From Niallia taxi (GTDB lineage Bacteria; Bacillota; Bacilli; Bacillales; Cytobacillaceae): a stretch of DNA of 64,000 nt. Shown in pieces: positions 60,605 through 64,000 of this stretch. The position numbers and the translations under genes are program-made. Numbering within the stretch: the first letter of the stretch is position 1; each line of letters starts with the position of its first letter. The notes under the pieces are model-generated. The model was not told the DNA's origin. It did not search any database and saw only the letters and a list, made by a program, of their open reading frames with translations. The stretch is taken from assembly GCF_032818155.1 (NCBI RefSeq), contig NZ_CP102590.1, forward strand, positions 496,001 through 560,000. Direction: 5' to 3'.

Positions 60605-61771
60605 ATGGAATTCATTTTATATCTGTTATTAATATTAATTGCTACAAAAATTGCAGGTGATCTTTCCGTAAGATTAGGACAACCATCTGTACTGGGAAAA
60701 CTAATAATCGGGATTATATTAGGTCCTGCAGTCCTTGGGTGGATAGAAAATAATGATTTTATTCATTATTTCTCTGAAATCGGAGTTTTATTACTCATGT
60801 TCTTAGCCGGTTTGGAGACAGATCTAGATCAACTTAAGAAAAATTGGAAAGCTGCTTTTGCAGTTGCTATAATCGGCATCATCCTTCCTTTTATCGGAGG
60901 ATTTGGTATTGGAGAACTCTTTGGATTAAATACAACATATTCCCTATTTATAGGAATACTACTATGTGCAACATCTGTAAGTATTACTGTCCAAGTGTTA
61001 AAGGATATGAATAAACTCAATTCCCCTGAGGGGAGCACTATATTAGGTGCTGCAGTTGTAGACGACGTTCTGGTTGTCGTGCTCTTAGCTGTCATGACTA
61101 GTTTTCTTGGGAATGGAGATGAAGTATCCCTTGGACTTCTAATAGGTAAAAAAGTTATCTTCTTTATTGGTGTATTACTTGCAGGAGCTTTCCTAGTTCC
61201 CCAAATGTTAAAAATACTCTCTAAATTAAAAGTTACAGAACCTGTGGTATCCATTGCCCTTGTCGTTTGTTTCGCTTTTGTATATTTTGCAGATATTCTT
61301 GGAATGGCAGGAATTATTGGAGCATTCGCAGCTGGCATAGCCATTTCTCAAACAAACTTTAAGCACACCGTCGAGAGTAAGGTGGAGCCTATAGCATATG
61401 CTGTATTTGTCCCCGTCTTCTTTGTAAGTATCGGTTTAAATGTTTCATTTAGTGGTATAGGAAGCCAGATTGGGTTCATTGTAGCCCTAGTAATTGTTGC
61501 TATCCTTACAAAACTTGTAGGTGGGGCTATTGGAGCAAAGTTAACTGGATTTAAAAATCGTTCTTCTCTTATTATCGGAGCTGGGATGGTTTCTCGAGGA
61601 GAAGTAGCACTAATCATTGCGGCTACTGGTTTGCAAGAATCCCTTTTGTTACCTGAATACTTCACTGCTATAGTAGTCGTTATAATTGCAACAACCTTGT
61701 TTGCTCCTCCATTATTAAAATATTTAATACAAGGGGAAAGTAAATCTTTAAATAGAGAAGAAACTATTTAA
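60605..61771 (+). CDS. CPA2 family cation:proton antiporter (GerN/NapA-like)
   Basis: A 388-residue protein with about twelve membrane segments. GQPSVLGKLIIGIILGPAVL, LLLMFLAGLETDLDQL and the buried aspartate pair in AAVVDDVLVVVLLAV define the CPA2 exchanger fold; no C-terminal RCK domain is attached. Length and sequence are closest to GerN-type Na+/H+-K+ exchangers. AAAGGGGG lies upstream. It would exchange Na+ or K+ for protons across the cell membrane. Followed closely by a small unknown gene. Confidence 0.9.
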   Translation: MEFILYLLLILIATKIAGDLSVRLGQPSVLGKLIIGIILGPAVLGWIENNDFIHYFSEIGVLLLMFLAGLETDLDQLKKNWKAAFAVAIIGIILPFIGGFGIGELFGLNTTYSLFIGILLCATSVSITVQVLKDMNKLNSPEGSTILGAAVVDDVLVVVLLAVMTSFLGNGDEVSLGLLIGKKVIFFIGVLLAGAFLVPQMLKILSKLKVTEPVVSIALVVCFAFVYFADILGMAGIIGAFAAGIAISQTNFKHTVESKVEPIAYAVFVPVFFVSIGLNVSFSGIGSQIGFIVALVIVAILTKLVGGAIGAKLTGFKNRSSLIIGAGMVSRGEVALIIAATGLQESLLLPEYFTAIVVVIIATTLFAPPLLKYLIQGESKSLNREETI

Positions 61772-61797
61772 CTTTAAAATTTAAGGTGGTCATTTAC

Positions 61798-62076
61798 TTG
61801 GCAAATAAAATTTATCTCTTTTCGTACGACACTGAAAATGCGGTTACTAAAGCAAGTGTTGAAGCCATTATGGATGATTTATATGACGTATTAAACATCT
61901 TTAACAAGAATGTATACCTTATTAAAACAGAAGATGATTTAAGTATATTAGATAAATATATCCAAACTTATCTAAAGAATGATGATAGATATATATTAGT
62001 CGATATAACGGAGCAACCACTAAATTTCAATAATTTAAATGCTACTGATCCTAACTATTGGTTCTATAATATTTAA
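61798..62076 (+). CDS. Small hypothetical protein downstream of the antiporter
   Basis: A 92-residue soluble acidic protein starting at TTG 61798, 8 nt after AAGGTGG; GTG 61786 is the alternative. It opens ANKIYLFSYDTENAVTKASV and ends PNYWFYNI. Only 26 nt separate it from the antiporter stop, so the two are probably cotranscribed. No family recognised. Confidence 0.55.
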   Translation: MANKIYLFSYDTENAVTKASVEAIMDDLYDVLNIFNKNVYLIKTEDDLSILDKYIQTYLKNDDRYILVDITEQPLNFNNLNATDPNYWFYNI

Positions 62077-62101
62077 TCTAGATTAATTAGTTTAGTTAGG
62101 A

Positions 62102-62740
62102 TTACACAAACTGTCTAATATAAAACAATCTCAACAATAATGGCAGGAAAGGCGCGTCGAAATGAATAGGTGAAATATCGGTACCTGTTCGTGTTGCGTT
62201 TATAAGGGCGCTGAACAATTGACCGATGTATAGTTCTTCTCCAATTCTTAGTCGACCTCTTCTAATTCGTCTAGCGTTTTCATTCTTTTTTTATGTACTT
62301 CATCATCTCGTCATCAAATTTTAGAGCGGGAAAACGGTTCTAGCGGTACTAAGTCATCTATTTCACGAAAGATATTTTCTAACGCTCTTCTCTGTTCTGT
62401 AACCATTTCATCTGCTTGTCGTTCTTTTTGAGCGAGATCTTCCTCCAAAAAGGACTGTATACTTTTGTGTTACCACCAAGTTCTTTATCTTCTAATTTTC
62501 CGGCACCCCCTTCGTGAAAGGCAATTTGACGATCAACGAATCGTTCCCAGGCACTCACTACATCAAGTTGTCCTTCGAAAAAACTTTTTATGGCGGAGGC
62601 TCCTTAGCCTTCGAAATCATCTAAGTCTGTTATATCTTGCATTGTCTGCGGATCTCAGTGAATTGTTGTCTTATTCCCTTGTAGTGTTCTGCTCTTTGTT
62701 CCATAGCCTCTCCTAAACTGGAAACATCTAAGTTTTTCAC
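62102..62740 (-). pseudogene. Decayed LXG-domain (type VII secreted) toxin gene
   Basis: GTG 62740, after GAGGAG, opens KNLDVSSLGEAMEQRAEHYK and GIRQQFTEIRRQ, the start of an LXG domain. A frameshift then leads to MQDITDLDDFEG, a TAA inside the usual GKGA motif, ASAIKSFFEGQLDVVSAWER, FVDRQIAFHEGGAGKLEDKE, a second frameshift before FLEEDLAQKERQADEMVTEQ, then LVPLEPFSRSKFDDEM, another stop and shift, and a last piece QLFSALINATRTGTDISP. At least three frame changes and two stops. Only the N-terminal secretion domain is left; no toxin domain, immunity gene or LXG partner genes remain. Confidence 0.8.
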
Positions 62741-62980
62741 CTTATCTCCTCGCTTTGTTAAGGATTATGGGAGAAACCTTGTGATAATATTATGCATAAT
62801 TACCCATAGTTCTATTGTAAAAAAGTAAGAAAATGGATTATATAGGTAAATGGATGTGAATTTTTAAAGGGACAAATACAATTATATTTGGCTTTGTTAA
62901 AAGTTAAGGTTGATAATGAAGAATAAAGAACTTATTATTAACATTTTTATCCATTTCGTGTTGAATAAAAATGTTAATCT
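62741..62980. other. Gene-free stretch upstream of the LXG remnant
   Basis: AT-rich; no small WXG- or DUF5082-type partner gene of LXG toxins is recognisable here. Confidence 0.4.
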
Positions 62981-63226
62981 ATGGATGTGAAGAGAATGAT
63001 AAAAGAATATTTTAGGGATGGATTTTTAATTTTAGTAATGTTTCTAACAATGTTTTGGTCACTTTATAGTATTGATGGGATTATAGATTTTACCGATCCA
63101 TTAATCTTATTGCCAATGTTATTAATAAGTAGTTTTCACCTAATTTCTCCACTTTTTTTAAGTACGGAAAGAATCAATTCTATAGACAATTGGTTTGATT
63201 CTTTATTAGGTTTTAATTCAAAATAA
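62981..63226 (+). CDS. Small two-helix membrane protein
   Basis: Up to 81 residues with two membrane segments (about 14-34 and 40-60): DGFLILVMFLTMFWSLYSID and LILLPMLLISSFHLISPLFL. No clear ribosome binding site; ATG 62996 (preceded by GTGAAGAG) is an alternative start. No family recognised. A terminator follows. Confidence 0.45.
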   Translation: MDVKRMIKEYFRDGFLILVMFLTMFWSLYSIDGIIDFTDPLILLPMLLISSFHLISPLFLSTERINSIDNWFDSLLGFNSK

Positions 63227-63251
63227 TGAATAAACTATAAGAGTGATGTGA

Positions 63252-63279
63252 AAATAGCTACCATTAGTAGCTATTTTTA
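63252..63279 (+). terminator. Terminator of the small membrane protein gene
   Basis: AAATAGCTAC and GTAGCTATTT around a 5-nt loop, ending in a T run. Confidence 0.8.
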
Positions 63280-63408
63280 TGTTAATTAGCTATATAAAAA
63301 GTTGGCATCAGGATACCACAAATGATTGACTTTTAATAGAAATCAACCATTAACTTTAACATAGCCTTCATTTATTACAGGAATGCTGACCTGATTTGCG
63401 ACATAAGA

Positions 63409-63435
63409 GAAAAGCTTCCCTCTAATTAAGGAAAG
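63409..63435 (-). terminator. Probable terminator of the PPOX-family gene
   Basis: GCTTTCC pairs with GGGAAGC on the minus strand with one weak pair, followed by TTTTCTC. Confidence 0.5.
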
Positions 63436-63455
63436 CCCTGGTTAGTACAATAGAA

Positions 63456-64000
63456 TTATTTAAAATTATTAAAGTTAGCTAAACTTTCTCCAATCGGTGT
63501 AACTATCCCATCCATACTTATAGAATTTTTCTTTTTACGATATTCCTCTAAGTCTTGTTCACTTTTATTGTTAGTCCATTTTTGAAGAGTATCTCGTTCA
63601 CCGTCGTATGAGTAGAACGGTACACTAAATCCACATGATGTTTTTACTGTTTCAATCCTTGCATGAATAATCTGTCGAGCACCAGGAAGTATGTCAAAAT
63701 GTTTCGCCATATCAGTCCATTCAGGTGTGCCAGGTAATATCACATTACCGCTACCATATAGCCTTAAAATCATAGGAGGTCCTTCAAAAGCTAAGAACAT
63801 AAAAGTAATTCTTCCGTTATCCTTTAAATGTGCACTTGTTTCATTTCCACTACCAGTTAAATCTAAATAAGCTACCTCATTCGAGGAAAAGATTCTTAAT
63901 ACATCATGACCTTTTGGTGAGATGTTAACATGACCATCTGCTGTTAGAGGTGCTGAGCCAACAAAAAAAACCCGTTGTTTTCTTATAAATTCTTCGTGTT
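63456..64000 (-). CDS. Pyridoxamine 5'-phosphate oxidase family protein, 5' end beyond the window
   Basis: An uninterrupted minus-strand frame enters from the right edge. Visible: FIRKQRVFFVGSAPLTADGH, VNISPKGHDVLRIFSSNEVA, YLDLTGSGNETSAHLKDNGR, FMFLAFEGPPMILRLYGSG, and a later ARQIIHARIETVKTSCGFSV. This is the split-barrel flavin-binding fold of PPOX-type proteins, close to general-stress or cyclo-dehydropeptide-like subfamilies annotated as PPOX family. About 180 residues are visible; probably only ~10 are missing. Cofactor (FMN or F420) and substrate unknown. Confidence 0.85.
   Translation of the reverse strand, partial: HEEFIRKQRVFFVGSAPLTADGHVNISPKGHDVLRIFSSNEVAYLDLTGSGNETSAHLKDNGRITFMFLAFEGPPMILRLYGSGNVILPGTPEWTDMAKHFDILPGARQIIHARIETVKTSCGFSVPFYSYDGERDTLQKWTNNKSEQDLEEYRKKKNSISMDGIVTPIGESLANFNNFK

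Overview
The window looks like chromosome from a low-GC, spore-forming Bacillaceae (Bacillus/Niallia/Cytobacillus-like). This rests on AGGAGG-type ribosome binding sites with frequent TTG/GTG starts, a Fur-boxed fbpA-fbpB pair, MhqR-type operators, a T-box leader, a yoaS-yozG pair, and spore genes (spore-coat transglutaminase tgl and a YjcZ-type peptide). No rRNA, tRNA or CRISPR array was seen.

Layout. (1) 0.7-8.5 kb: one minus-strand operon (Asp/Glu/hydantoin racemase-like protein, OPT transporter, frameshifted DUF917 protein, DUF1177, AroM, M29-type peptidase-like protein) preceded by a PucR regulator. The substrate is unknown, and this is the best candidate for an undescribed pathway. (2) 8.8-14.4 kb: electrophile and iron stress genes: mhqD/mhqO-like pair with two MhqR-type operators, a two-component system, fbpA-fbpB, and a cysteine-free HxlR regulator with an azoreductase. 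(3) 14.5-19.8 kb: a quinate/shikimate operon (two MFS carriers, aroE/ydiB-like, aroQ) with three LacI-type operators and a LacI regulator. (4) 20-28.7 kb: PadR plus YhgE-like exporter, a DoxX/DUF4166/YndJ membrane operon, a SUFU protein, and a divergent LysR/O-methyltransferase pair. (5) 29-42.3 kb: DUF4309-type protein, LysR/DUF554, a frameshifted ECF sigma gene coupled to its DUF3600 partner, a soluble chemoreceptor, ketopantoate reductase plus acetoacetate decarboxylase opposite a LysR, a lipoprotein and a HEAT-repeat protein. (6) 42.7-46 kb: GntR, KduD-like dehydrogenase and GntP permease. (7) 46-50.3 kb: yozG/yoaS and spore genes. (8) 50.5-52.1 kb: a T-box leader controlling an MFS transporter. 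(9) 52.7-64 kb: an accessory stretch with a decayed group II intron, an intact group II intron beside a truncated DMT carrier, thyA, a DfrG-like dihydrofolate reductase, a CPA2 antiporter, a decayed LXG toxin gene and a PPOX-family protein.

A dispersed repeat occurs four times. Each copy begins with a terminator-like hairpin and lies directly behind a gene in the same orientation. Two genes (DUF917 and the ECF sigma factor) are each broken by the lack of one A in a poly-A run, which could be real inactivation or assembly error.

All functional calls come from reading motifs by eye; no database search was possible.
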